From assembly GCF_000411255.1 (NCBI RefSeq), contig NZ_KE150413.1:285131-349130 (forward strand): DNA of 64,000 nucleotides, given 5' to 3'. Source of the stretch: Paenibacillus sp. HGH0039 (GTDB taxonomy: Bacteria > Bacillota > Bacilli > Paenibacillales > NBRC-103111). Shown piece by piece: positions 37,717-46,597 of the stretch. The notes beneath the pieces were generated by a model that was not told where the DNA came from, searched no databases, and saw only the letters and a program-made list of their open reading frames with translations. Position 1 is the first letter of the stretch; every line of letters begins with the position of its first letter. Made by a program: the position numbers and the translations under genes.

Positions 37717-37802
37717 CCGGTAATCGCTAAAACGGGAGCCATTTATACGGTAACTATAAAGCGCCTGACCGGGCAAGATTCCAGAAGCCGGCAGCCACTC
37801 AT

Positions 37803-37840
37803 AAACGCATGCTCGTTCCGGTAAGGAGGGCATGCGTTTT
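37803..37840 (+). terminator. Hairpin after kdpC
   Basis: AAACGCATGC / GCATGCGTTT stem with a 17-nt loop and only four T. Partial termination before the sensor gene is likely. An AT-rich stretch (37865-37920) after it may hold a further promoter. Confidence 0.6.
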
Positions 37841-38042
37841 GCGGGTTTTCGGAATGCGGAAAAGCGGGATTTACTCTTATGAAAAATTGTGTTTCTACTA
37901 TTATATATACTTCTTTGTGGCAGAGGAGCCGGATCAAGTTGCTGTCTCTCTAAAAGATTGCATGATGCTTACAAGACAACGGGAATTCCGTGGGAGAACA
38001 ATGTGAGGTATAAGGGACAAGGAACGGGAAAGGAGCCGGAGG

Positions 38043-40397
38043 ATGGATAATTTCCGGAGAAAAACCCCCGAAGAAATTTTGCTGTCGATTTCGGAAATCC
38101 ACCGGGGCCGGCTGAAAATCTATATCGGGGCCGTCAGCGGTTCGGGGAAAACGTATCACATGCTGCGGGAAGGGCAGACACTCCGAGAACAAGGAATCGA
38201 TGTCGTGCTGTGCGCGGTTTCCATGGAGGGACGTCCCGAGACGATGGAACAGGCCGGCGGGCTGGAACGGGTTGAAAGCATCGAATGGATGAAGGACGGG
38301 GTGAGGCAGCAGGATTTGCCGCTGGATGACCTTGCTGCCCGCAATCCGGAAGTGGTGCTGACCGATGGACTTGCTCATCGTAACCGGCCGGGGGCTCTCT
38401 ACCCGACGAGGCTGGAGGATATCAAGTTTCTGCTAAGCAAAGGGATCAGCGTGCTGGCAACGGTGAACGTGTATGAATTGGAGGGTGTGCGCGAGCTTGC
38501 CCGTAAAATGACGGGCATCGTAGTGGAACATACGGTGCCGGCGGATACTCTGGAGCTGGCCGATGAAGTGAGGCTTATCGATGCCACGCCCGAAACGATC
38601 CTCAACCGGCTTGAGGAGGGCGGGATGAGGGGCTGCCAGTGGTACGAGCGCAAGGTGCTGGAACGGGGGAACATCGGCGTGCTGCGTGAGCTGGCCCTTC
38701 GGCTCGTGGCGGAAGGAGTCAACGAATCTCTGGAGAAGCACCGGGGAGAAATGGGGATGACCGGACCTTCGGGGGCCGACGAGCGGATTTTGGTTTCCGC
38801 CCAGTACCATTGGAACGGGTCGATTTATGTCCGGCGGGGGCAGCAGATAGCGGACCGGCTGAGCGGCGATTTGTTCGTCGTCTCTTTTACCGCCCCGGGG
38901 AAAGCTCTATCCAAGGATGCGGCTACGTTCCGCCGTTCGATCATCAAACTGGTCGAGAAAGTGGGCGGTACTTTCGAGGAACTTCCTTTCCCGGGGAGGC
39001 GGAAACTTGCCCAGGCGCTCATCCGTTACGGAATCGACCGCAAAGTGACCCGGATCGTGCTGGGCCACTCCAAGCACAGCCGCTGGCAGGAGTTTTGGCA
39101 GGGCTCGGTGCTTAACGATGCGGTAAGCCGTCTGCAGGGAATCGATCTGTTCGTGGTTGCCGACCGGGCGGAGCGGGACGGAGAGCGGATTCTTCCGGTT
39201 AAACGCAAGAGCGATGCCCGGCCGCCGGTCGAGCTTTACCGCCGCCCGAGTCCCCAGGAGATGGAACGTCAAATCCGTAAAGCGCGGCGCGGACGTTTCA
39301 AGGTTTATATCGGGGCCGCGCCGGGCGTGGGCAAAACTTACAGCATGCTGCGGGAAGGAAACGATCTGCTGCGTAAAAATATCGATGTGGTCATCGGACT
39401 TCTCGAATTGCATGGCCGTAAAGAAACGGCGGATCAGGTCGGCGATCTGGAGCTGATTCCACGGAAAATCAGTACCTACCGGGGAACCGAACTGCAGGAA
39501 ATGGATACCGAGGCGGTGATCCGCCGGATGCCGGATCTGGTTCTTGTGGATGAGCTGGCTCACACGAATGTGCCGCAGAGTGTCAACAAGAAGAGATACG
39601 AAGATATCCTGGAGATCCTCAATGCGGGCATTTCCGTCATCTCAACCGTGAACGTCCAGCATCTCGAGAGCTTGAACGATTCCGTCGAGCAGCTGACGGG
39701 CGTGCGGGTCCGGGAAACGGTCCCGGACAGCATCCTGCGGCTGGCCGATGAGGTGGAGCTCATCGACGTCACGCCGCAAACGCTGCGGCAGCGCATGAAG
39801 GAGGGCAAGATTTACGGGATGGACAAAGTGGACCAGGCGCTCGGCCACTTTTTCAAAACCGTTAATCTGATTGCCCTGCGGGAACTTGCGCTGCGCGAAA
39901 TCGCCGACGACGTGGACGAACGCCTGGAGGCGTGGGAACGCGTCGGCTCCCTGCGCGGCCCCTGGCGGCGCGAGGAAGTGATCTTCGTCTGCGTGAAGCT
40001 GAACCAGCACGCGGAGCGCATCATCCGCCGCGGCTTCCGCATCGCTTACCGGCTGAAGGCGCGCTGGCACGTCGCTTACATCCGCAGCGGCTCGGCCGTC
40101 GGCGATGAGGAAGCGCGGATCGCCGCGCTGCAGACCTTGACGGAGCGGCTCGGCGGCCGCTTCGAAGTGCTGGGCGCCGCGGGGCGGAGGCGCACCGCGG
40201 ACGGGCTGCTCGCGCGGGCCTTGGAGCTGAGCGCTACGCAGCTCATCATCGGCCAGGCGCGCGAGTCGCTGTGGGAGCGGCTGTTTCACGGGTCCATCGT
40301 GAAACGGATCATGCGCGGAGCGCGCAGCATGGACGTGCTCGTCGTGGCGGAGTCCGAGTCCGCCCGAGTACGGCGAGGCCGCCAGTCACGCGGGTGA
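38043..40397 (+). CDS. Tandem KdpD N-terminal sensor protein without histidine kinase
   Basis: A 784-residue soluble protein built of two KdpD N-terminal units (KdpDN ATPase-like plus USP-like domain). Unit 2 (about 415-784) is canonical: Walker A GAAPGVGKTYSML, LVLVDELAHTNVP, VISTVNVQHLESLND, USP part ending LIIGQ and VLVVAES. Unit 1 (about 20-390) is diverged: GAVSGSGKTYHML, TDGLAH instead of VDELAH, TVNVYELEG. There are no membrane spans, HisKA or HATPase domains, and no kdpE is nearby. In full-length KdpD this region senses ATP/K+ and in S. aureus binds c-di-AMP. Unit 1 contains SFTAPG near a loosely similar spot. AAAGGAG ribosome site. Confidence 0.88.
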   Translation: MDNFRRKTPEEILLSISEIHRGRLKIYIGAVSGSGKTYHMLREGQTLREQGIDVVLCAVSMEGRPETMEQAGGLERVESIEWMKDGVRQQDLPLDDLAARNPEVVLTDGLAHRNRPGALYPTRLEDIKFLLSKGISVLATVNVYELEGVRELARKMTGIVVEHTVPADTLELADEVRLIDATPETILNRLEEGGMRGCQWYERKVLERGNIGVLRELALRLVAEGVNESLEKHRGEMGMTGPSGADERILVSAQYHWNGSIYVRRGQQIADRLSGDLFVVSFTAPGKALSKDAATFRRSIIKLVEKVGGTFEELPFPGRRKLAQALIRYGIDRKVTRIVLGHSKHSRWQEFWQGSVLNDAVSRLQGIDLFVVADRAERDGERILPVKRKSDARPPVELYRRPSPQEMERQIRKARRGRFKVYIGAAPGVGKTYSMLREGNDLLRKNIDVVIGLLELHGRKETADQVGDLELIPRKISTYRGTELQEMDTEAVIRRMPDLVLVDELAHTNVPQSVNKKRYEDILEILNAGISVISTVNVQHLESLNDSVEQLTGVRVRETVPDSILRLADEVELIDVTPQTLRQRMKEGKIYGMDKVDQALGHFFKTVNLIALRELALREIADDVDERLEAWERVGSLRGPWRREEVIFVCVKLNQHAERIIRRGFRIAYRLKARWHVAYIRSGSAVGDEEARIAALQTLTERLGGRFEVLGAAGRRRTADGLLARALELSATQLIIGQARESLWERLFHGSIVKRIMRGARSMDVLVVAESESARVRRGRQSRG

Positions 40398-40598
40398 GCG
40401 CAGTCCCGATGGCGGGGGCGGCAAGCACGCGGGTAAGCGCATCTGCCGGGGCCCGCATCCGGAGCCGCGTTCAACTTTGTAGGCCCGGCGCTCAGGTTGT
40501 CTGGCGTCGTCACGGCTGCTCCATCGAAATCCCGCCGAACTGACACGGACAGTTCCGGGGCACCACGCGAACCGGCCTATACCTTTTATATCAGCCCG

Positions 40599-40624
40599 AA
40601 AGCCCTTCACAAGGGCTTTTTTTT
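40599..40624 (+). terminator. Terminator upstream of the second ABC operon
   Basis: AAAGCCCTT-CAC-AAGGGCTTT followed by a T run of about eight. It is the only clear element in 40398-40640. Confidence 0.9.
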
Positions 40625-40648
40625 ATTAGAATTTTATGCAATTAAAGG

Positions 40649-40686
40649 TTGACAAATAACATAATTCCGATAAAATAAGTTGGTAT
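40649..40686 (+). promoter_or_regulatory. Promoter with overlapping dyad, second ABC operon
   Basis: TTGACA, 16-nt spacer, TAAAAT. The imperfect dyad ATTCCGAT-N7-GTTGGTAT (40664-40686) covers the -10. The form ATWCCRAY-N7-RTYGGWAT would suit an Rrf2-type repressor such as CymR, the cysteine/sulfur regulator; this is only a pattern. Confidence 0.55.
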
Positions 40687-40749
40687 AAGAATAGGAACGG
40701 AATATACGAAGCTTCTGCTTTCGTCCGAGCCTGAAGGAGAGATCAAGCG

Positions 40750-41589
40750 ATGATACAAATCAAGCATGTTCGCAAAACCTTCAAGCAGCGCAGCAGCGGA
40801 TCATTTACCGCTATTGACGATGTTTCGCTGACCATCAGAAAAGGCGAGTTCGTATCTCTGCTCGGCCCCTCGGGCTGCGGCAAGTCGACGGTGCTCAACA
40901 TGGTGGCCGGGTTGGAAGGCTATGATGAAGGTACGATTGAAGTGAACGGGACGAAAGTGACCGGACCGGGCTCCGACCGCGTCGTCGTTTTTCAGGAGCA
41001 TGCGCTGTTTCCGTGGCTGACCGTGCTCGACAATGTCGCCTTCGGCCTTAAGCAGAAGGGCATTCCGAAGAAAGAACGGTACGAGAAAGCGATGGAGCAG
41101 ATCAAGACGGTCCACCTCAGCAAATTTGCGGACCGTTATCCGCACGAGCTGTCCGGAGGCATGAAGCAGCGTGCCGCTATTGCACGTGCGCTTGCCATGG
41201 ACCCGGAAATTCTTCTCATGGACGAGCCCTTCGCGGCGCTCGATGAGCAGACTCGTCTCATTTTGCATAAAGAACTCGAAGAAATCTGGATGAAAACCGG
41301 CAAAACGATCTTGTTTATTACCCATAACATCCGTGAAGCCGTTATCCTGTCCGACCGCGTCGTCGTGATGTCGACCCGTCCGGGAACCATCAAAAAGGAA
41401 TTCGCCGTACAAGCCGCGCGCCCGCGCGATAATGCCGACTCCGTTATCCATCATGTCGAGAGTGCGATCATGGACGTTCTTGCCGAGGAGCTCGAGAAAG
41501 TGGTAAAGGAGGAGATGGGCGATGAGTACAGCCTTAAGAAGAACGATTTTTCTCGTGATTCTGCTGATAGCGTGGGAGGCGGGATATAG
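40750..41589 (+). CDS. ABC transporter ATP-binding protein, SsuB/NrtD type (second system)
   Basis: A 279-residue ATPase with Walker [26 protein letters not shown], signature LSGGMKQRAAIARAL, Walker B ILLMDEPFAALDE and H-loop THN. The C-terminal extension (about 215-279) is longer than in the first system. The last 68 nt overlap the permease gene. The operon is ATPase, permease, binding protein, the minimal importer set for sulfonate, nitrate or a related anion. Confidence 0.9.
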   Translation: MIQIKHVRKTFKQRSSGSFTAIDDVSLTIRKGEFVSLLGPSGCGKSTVLNMVAGLEGYDEGTIEVNGTKVTGPGSDRVVVFQEHALFPWLTVLDNVAFGLKQKGIPKKERYEKAMEQIKTVHLSKFADRYPHELSGGMKQRAAIARALAMDPEILLMDEPFAALDEQTRLILHKELEEIWMKTGKTILFITHNIREAVILSDRVVVMSTRPGTIKKEFAVQAARPRDNADSVIHHVESAIMDVLAEELEKVVKEEMGDEYSLKKNDFSRDSADSVGGGI

Positions 41590-42286
41590 AATCTTCGACT
41601 GGGGATGGAAATTCCCGTCTCTGTTCCAGACCCTGGATGCTTTCCGCCTCGGTTTGACGGACGGGCAGCTTGTGGAAGCGACGCTGAGATCGCTCGGACG
41701 GCTGCTGACCGGCTTCTGTATTTCCCTCGTTGTAGGGACTCTGCTCGGTTTTCTTTTTGCCCGCTTCCGGTTTCTGGACGATACGCTCGGTTTTGTCGTC
41801 GTTGCCTTGCAGACGGTTCCGAGCATCGCCTGGCTGCCGTTCGCGATCATCTGGTTCGGATTGACGGACACCTCCGTTATTTTCATTACGGCGCTCGGGG
41901 CCACCTGGACGATGGCTATGTCGAGCCGCACGGGCATTATGAACATTCCGCCGATCTATCTGAAAGCGGCCCAGACAATGGGCACGGGCAACGGGCTGCG
42001 GATGTTCTGGCAGATCATGGTGCCGGCGGCCTTCCCTCATCTCATCAACGGGGTGCGGGTAGCCTGGGCGTTCGCCTGGCGGGCGCTGGTAGCCGGGGAA
42101 CTGATCGCCAAAGGCGTCGGTTTGGGCCAATTGCTTCAGCAGGGCCGCGATATTGCGGATACGGCTCTTATGCTTTGCATCGTCATTATCATTGCGGTGC
42201 TCGGCACGATTTCCGACCATCTCTGCTTCAAAAAGCTCGAGGATAAAATCCTGCTCCGCTACGGTCTTGCCTCAAGCGGTAAATAA
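41522..42286 (+). CDS. ABC transporter permease, SsuC type (second system)
   Basis: A 254-residue six-span permease of the BPD_transp_1 family. The marks are VVVALQTVPSIAWLPFAIIWFGL and the coupling loop YLKAAQTMGTGNGLRMFWQIMVPAAFPHLI. ATG behind GGAGGAGAT, starting within the ATPase gene (68-nt overlap), which implies translational coupling. It differs clearly from both permeases of the 17.6-19.4 kb operon. Confidence 0.92.
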   Translation: MSTALRRTIFLVILLIAWEAGYRIFDWGWKFPSLFQTLDAFRLGLTDGQLVEATLRSLGRLLTGFCISLVVGTLLGFLFARFRFLDDTLGFVVVALQTVPSIAWLPFAIIWFGLTDTSVIFITALGATWTMAMSSRTGIMNIPPIYLKAAQTMGTGNGLRMFWQIMVPAAFPHLINGVRVAWAFAWRALVAGELIAKGVGLGQLLQQGRDIADTALMLCIVIIIAVLGTISDHLCFKKLEDKILLRYGLASSGK

Positions 42287-42322
42287 GCAAGAAACAGACG
42301 AACAGATAAAGGGGAGTTTACG

Positions 42323-43372
42323 ATGAAAAAAACAGCTTGGCTGCTTGCACTCATTCTGCTGGTCGGTACGGTGCTCACCGCATGCGGCGGCGGGGATTCC
42401 AAAAGCTCCGGCGGAAGCGGCGACGGCAAGAAGCCGGAAACAGTCCGCGTCGGTATTTTCAAAAACGTTACGCATGCCGCCGGTTATGTGGCGCTCGAAA
42501 ATAAATATTTCGAGAAATATTGGGGCGAGGGCGTCAAAGTGGAAGTCACGGCTTTCGATAACGGCTCGGACTTTTCGACCGCTCTGGCTACGGATCAGAT
42601 TGACCTTGGCTTCGTCGGTCCCGGGCCATCCACCAACCAATACCTGAAAAGCAAAAACTTCAAAGTGATTTCCGGTTCCAACAACGGCGGCGCCGTACTG
42701 GCTGTCCGTAAAGACGCGGGGATCTCAAGCGTAAAAGATCTTGTAGGCAAAACCGTCGCCATCCCGACACGCGGCAGCACGAACGAAATTTCGCTGCGCT
42801 TGCTTCTCCAGCAGGAAGGGCTGAAAGTGACGACGGATAAATCCGGCGTGGAAATTATCGCCCGCGCTCCGGCGGATACGCTGGTTGCGATGCGCCAGAA
42901 GGAAGTCGACGCTACGCTTATCCCGGAACCGTGGGGAACCCAGATGGAGAAGGAAGGCATCGGTCAGATTCTCGTGGATTGGGACAAAATCCCGCCGAAC
43001 AACGGCAACTACCCGCTGACGATCCTGGTCGCGAGCGATAAATTCTTGAAAGATCACCGCGATATGGCCAAAGGCGCGATCCAGGCGAATATCGATGCCA
43101 TTAACTTCATCAAAAGCAGTCCCGATAAGTCATACGACCTGATCAACAATCAGCTTAAAAAACTGAGCGGCAAAGGTCTGGATAACGAGCTGATCAAAGC
43201 GGCGCTCTCCCGCCTCAATCTGACGGCGGATGTGAACAAGGAAGCGATTGAAGAAATGGCAAAAGTGTCGATCGATGCCGGCTTCATCAAGAACGTGAAG
43301 AAAGAAGAACTGGATCTGAGCAAGTTCCTGGATCTGTCGCTTCTGGATGAAGTGAAAAAAGAGAAAAAATAA
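42323..43372 (+). CDS. ABC substrate-binding lipoprotein (second system)
   Basis: A 349-residue binding protein with lipobox LTAC (Cys near residue 21) and a Gly/Ser linker, then the NMT1/SsuA fold: VRVGIFKNVTHAAGYVALEN, ALATDQIDLGFVGPGPSTN, DLVGKTVAIPTRGSTNEI and EVDATLIPEPWGTQME. These agree with aliphatic-sulfonate or nitrate/taurine binders. It ends in a Lys/Glu-rich tail. Transcription stops at the strong hairpin 22 nt beyond. Confidence 0.92.
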   Translation: MKKTAWLLALILLVGTVLTACGGGDSKSSGGSGDGKKPETVRVGIFKNVTHAAGYVALENKYFEKYWGEGVKVEVTAFDNGSDFSTALATDQIDLGFVGPGPSTNQYLKSKNFKVISGSNNGGAVLAVRKDAGISSVKDLVGKTVAIPTRGSTNEISLRLLLQQEGLKVTTDKSGVEIIARAPADTLVAMRQKEVDATLIPEPWGTQMEKEGIGQILVDWDKIPPNNGNYPLTILVASDKFLKDHRDMAKGAIQANIDAINFIKSSPDKSYDLINNQLKKLSGKGLDNELIKAALSRLNLTADVNKEAIEEMAKVSIDAGFIKNVKKEELDLSKFLDLSLLDEVKKEKK

Positions 43373-43394
43373 TTCTTGTGAAAAAGAGTTTGGA

Positions 43395-43428
43395 AAAAGG
43401 ACAGCCGGTTAATCGGCTGTCCTTTTTT
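43395..43428 (+). terminator. Terminator of the second ABC operon
   Basis: AAAAGGACAGCCG / CGGCTGTCCTTTT, a 13-bp stem, followed by further T. Confidence 0.95.
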
Positions 43429-43439
43429 GGTTAGAAGGC

Positions 43440-43745
43440 GAAGTCCGCTCCGCGACGCCGGGCCTGCCCCTTGGCTCGGCCAAGCTCAACACAGCACAGA
43501 TACAGTACATCACGGAATAAGACGATCCAGTCAAGTTCTGCACAGAGCAGTAAAGCTGACAACGATAGCCGGGTTCGATCACGCACGTGCAGGAAATGAC
43601 TGCGGCAAAGTTCGGCCTGGCAAAGCTTAATGACAGCACCGCGAAGTGCAGCACCGCCAAACACAGCACATGAAGTGCGGCGTCGCGAAGTTCAGCCAAG
43701 CGCAGCATCACGAAGTGCGGAACCGTGAAGCGTACGGCACCGCGT
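43440..43745. repeat. Non-coding stretch of degenerate GAAGTGC / CAGCACC repeats
   Basis: Words such as GAAGTGC(A/G)GC, CAGCAC(C/A) and CCGCGAAGT recur many times with varied spacing, most densely at 43640-43740. No frame encodes a recognisable protein. It may be a decayed repeat array. Confidence 0.45.
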
Positions 43746-43758
43746 TGCTAAAGCCGAC

Positions 43759-45108
43759 TCAGCCCAGCTCCCGGCCCAGCACGGCTTCGGCCGCCTTGCG
43801 GCCCGACAGGACCGCGCCTTCCATCGTCGCGAACATCGGCTGGCGCGTATAGTCGCCGGCAAGGGCGAGGCCCGGCACAGGCGTGCGCTGCTCGGGGCGG
43901 AGCTTCTCGCTTCCGGGCCGGACGGAATAGAAGTGATCCGGTCTGCGGATCACCCGGTAATCCTTGGCCTTCGCGCGCAGGTCGAGGCCGAGCTTGTCCG
44001 CATCCGCGCACACCCGCTCGAAAACGAGATCATCCGGCATGCCGATGAATTCGTCCGGGGGTGCGAGGATCATGGAGACGCGGCCGGGTACGTGCGGGAA
44101 CGTCGTGCGCGACTGTTCGCTGAAGCTGCCGATGCACGTGCCGGGACCGAAGGTTACCCGGTCCTGCGGAAGAAGCGGCTCGCTGAGCTCCAACTGAATC
44201 GTCACGTCGGGCATCGTCGGCAGTTCGCGGAGAGGCTGATACCATGCCTCTCCTCCGAACGGCGGCTGGAGCAGCCGCTTGGCCGCCGAGATTTCCGTGG
44301 CGATGACGACGTGAGCGGCGCTCAGGGTCCCGCCTTCCTGCAGGGAGACGCCCGTGACCCGGCCGTCTTCAAGGCTGAGTCCCTCGGCCGGAGTGCTCAG
44401 GCTGATCCGGCAGCCTCTTTTTTCAAGCGCCGCGAGCAGAGGGTTGATCATCACGTCGGTCATACCGCCGTTAAACCCGCCGATCTGCATCTTGTAAAAC
44501 TTCGGCACCCCCGGCGCAAAAAGCCCGAAGAAGACGAGCGCAGAATAGTCCTCCGGCGGGAGGAACAACACGCCGGACGTAAGCGGCCCCAGCACATGAC
44601 GCAGCGCCTCGTCCTTGACGCCGTGCTTGCGGGCGAATTCGGCTACGCTGTACGTATCCAGCTCCATCCGGTTCTCCGACAGCAGCTTGAGGCCCTCTGC
44701 CACAAAGGGCATCAGGGAAGCTTTGTCGGCCGGAGAAATAATATCGTTGTTGGTGAAAGCTCCCGCAATCGTTTTAATGGGGGATTTCAAAGGGGCGATT
44801 CCGAATTCTCCGGCCGTTTCCCCGTCGGGGAGCCGGATTTCGAACGTTTTTTCCCAAGTCAGCATGCTGTTCGGTTTAATCCTTGCTCTTTTCAGCAAAT
44901 TCGGGAGCGCTTCATAAAATCCGATAAATTTATGAAAGCCCGATTCGACTTCCATGCCGGCATCCGACCAGTTCGATGTGCGGCCTCCGGCGAAAGGCGC
45001 CGCTTCTATAATATGTACGCGTTGTCCTTGTTCGGCGAGCTCAAATGCGCAGCTGAGGCCCGCCAGGCCCGAGCCGACAATAAGCGTATCGAATTGTGAA
45101 TCGTTCAC
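43759..45108 (-). CDS. FAD-dependent amine-oxidase/phytoene-desaturase-like protein
   Basis: About 449 residues. The N-terminal FAD fold is DTLIVGSGLAGLSCAFELA followed by IIEAAPFAGGRT. The C-terminal FAD contact is GLALAGDYTRQPMFATMEGA, as in carotenoid desaturases and HpnE-type squalene-modifying enzymes. The substrate is unknown; an isoprenoid is likely. The GTG at 45108 is preferred to GTG 45117 because the ribosome site (AGAGGCGGTGG) touches the latter. It is followed on the same strand, upstream, by the DUF2935 gene about 80 nt away, so both may share a transcript. Confidence 0.8.
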   Translation of the reverse strand: MNDSQFDTLIVGSGLAGLSCAFELAEQGQRVHIIEAAPFAGGRTSNWSDAGMEVESGFHKFIGFYEALPNLLKRARIKPNSMLTWEKTFEIRLPDGETAGEFGIAPLKSPIKTIAGAFTNNDIISPADKASLMPFVAEGLKLLSENRMELDTYSVAEFARKHGVKDEALRHVLGPLTSGVLFLPPEDYSALVFFGLFAPGVPKFYKMQIGGFNGGMTDVMINPLLAALEKRGCRISLSTPAEGLSLEDGRVTGVSLQEGGTLSAAHVVIATEISAAKRLLQPPFGGEAWYQPLRELPTMPDVTIQLELSEPLLPQDRVTFGPGTCIGSFSEQSRTTFPHVPGRVSMILAPPDEFIGMPDDLVFERVCADADKLGLDLRAKAKDYRVIRRPDHFYSVRPGSEKLRPEQRTPVPGLALAGDYTRQPMFATMEGAVLSGRKAAEAVLGRELG

Positions 45109-45192
45109 TATTTCCACCGCCTCTTTTCTCTAAATAAGCGGGGGACGCTGCCAAACCCGCACCTATACCCCTTTACCCCGGGGAAGCGCGGA

Positions 45193-46071
45193 TTAATCCT
45201 CCCGGGGCTGTGGAGGCGTAAGCTCCGGATACGGGATATTTTCGTTGGGAGCTAACGGCTTGTAGAGAAAGCAGTTGCCCGGAATCTTCAGATTAGGTTC
45301 ATAGACGGCCAGTTTATTAAGGAAATAGCAGCTTTCCGGCAGATGGTGGTCCAGGAACCGCAGCGTCAGGCGGCTGAGAAGTTCTTCATCGACATACATG
45401 TCGATGACTTTCACGACAAAGTCATAGAAATTGATAATGGCTACCGCCACATCCGCCGCAAATCGGCGCTGGGCCGGGAAACCCGGAGGGGTGAAGCGGA
45501 GATAGCCGCCCATGGCGCGATTTTTGACCATATATGCCTGAAAGGTATTGGAATATCGGCGGGCTTGCTCCGACAATTCGATTTCTACGGGGTCCAGGTG
45601 GTCCCAGAGCAGAACGGCATGGCCTAGCTGATCCTCCAGCCACATATCCAGCAGTCCGTACAGCGTCAATTCTTCCGCCTCGACGCCCCGGGTCCAGAAC
45701 GACAGTAACCGGAGATATTCCTCGTTCTCGATTAACGTTCCGTTAAAGTAGGAGGGGGTCAGCTCCAGTACGATTTTGTTGCTTATCCGCAGGCTTTGGA
45801 TATGTCCTTCGAACTGATAGTAGCCGCTTGCGGCCGGAAGGATATCTTGGGCCAGTTTGATCATTACCGGTGAAGATACCGGCAGATCCTGCGGAGTCAG
45901 CTCGACTTGTTTGACAAGGGCGGCGAAAGCCTGACGGAATCCGTTTGCCGTCTGAATAAGGGGCTGCTCGCTCGGTGCGAGGGCCTGCCATACGAAGGTC
46001 GCATGATCATAAAGAATGCCTAGCCAGAAACGGTGCTCCGTCCATACGCTGAGCTTGGGTGTTGGGGCCAC
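45193..46071 (-). CDS. DUF2935 family protein
   Basis: A 292-residue, mostly helical soluble protein. It matches DUF2935 proteins of bacilli and clostridia: two repeated helical units with EHRFWLGILYDHATFV near the N-terminus and MWLEDQLGHAVLLWDHLDP in the second half. The repeated acidic/His residues (E, H, D in helices) recall ferritin-like or hemerythrin-like metal sites, but that is inference. GTG start with GGGAGG 7 nt upstream. Confidence 0.8.
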   Translation of the reverse strand: MAPTPKLSVWTEHRFWLGILYDHATFVWQALAPSEQPLIQTANGFRQAFAALVKQVELTPQDLPVSSPVMIKLAQDILPAASGYYQFEGHIQSLRISNKIVLELTPSYFNGTLIENEEYLRLLSFWTRGVEAEELTLYGLLDMWLEDQLGHAVLLWDHLDPVEIELSEQARRYSNTFQAYMVKNRAMGGYLRFTPPGFPAQRRFAADVAVAIINFYDFVVKVIDMYVDEELLSRLTLRFLDHHLPESCYFLNKLAVYEPNLKIPGNCFLYKPLAPNENIPYPELTPPQPRED

Positions 46072-46155
46072 CGTAAAACCTCCCGTTCTTTGGTATGCCT
46101 GATCGGTAATCGCAGGGTCCGCGCGCGACGGTGCGCTTGAGATGCAGTTCTTCTA

Positions 46156-46596
46156 TTAGTTGGCGCTGGCGAGGGACTGCTCATCTTTGCGGTTCTTGGC
46201 CGAAGGGGCGCTGGAGATCGGGCTCGGCGCTTTGTCGTCCTGCCCGGAAGCCGTCATTGTGCTCGTTCCCTGGAAAACGCCGCCTTCCTGCATGATGAAA
46301 GCCCGGACCTGGATGTTTCCGATCAGCTCTCCGGTGCTCATCACGGTCAGCTTGCCTTTGGTCGCTACATTACCGTTCACTTTGCCCGCGATCGTGACAT
46401 CTCTCGCCTGGATGGACGAGTGAACGACCGCATTTTCCCCGATGACGATATCGCCTGCGCATTCGATGTCTCCCAGTACCTGTCCTTCGATACGAAGACT
46501 GGCTTCCGAAAGAATCTTTCCTTCGCAGACCGTGCTTTCTCCGATGATCGTGTCGGTCGTTTTGTTGTCCGTATTCCGTTTTTTATCGAATACCAT
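46156..46596 (-). CDS. Bactofilin
   Basis: A 146-residue cytoskeletal protein with the right-handed beta-helix core (about 16-112) of short hydrophobic/Gly repeats: TIIGESTVCEGKI, LRIEGQVLGDIEC, VTIAGKVNGNVATKGK, STGELIGNIQVRAFIM. The Ser/Pro-rich tail is disordered. Bactofilins polymerise at the membrane and direct cell-wall enzymes. ATG 46596 has AAAGGA upstream; an earlier ATG is too close to it. It follows the M23 peptidase by 1 nt, so the two form a pair. Confidence 0.9.
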   Translation of the reverse strand: MVFDKKRNTDNKTTDTIIGESTVCEGKILSEASLRIEGQVLGDIECAGDIVIGENAVVHSSIQARDVTIAGKVNGNVATKGKLTVMSTGELIGNIQVRAFIMQEGGVFQGTSTMTASGQDDKAPSPISSAPSAKNRKDEQSLASAN

Positions 46597-46597
46597 G

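Noticed and set aside
37809-38006. 65-codon frame between kdpC and the double KdpDN gene
   Set aside because: Starts inside a hairpin, has no conserved features and an unlikely composition.
43440-43745. CRISPR array or coding region
   Set aside because: Repeat words are short, degenerate and irregularly spaced, and no frame gives a plausible protein.
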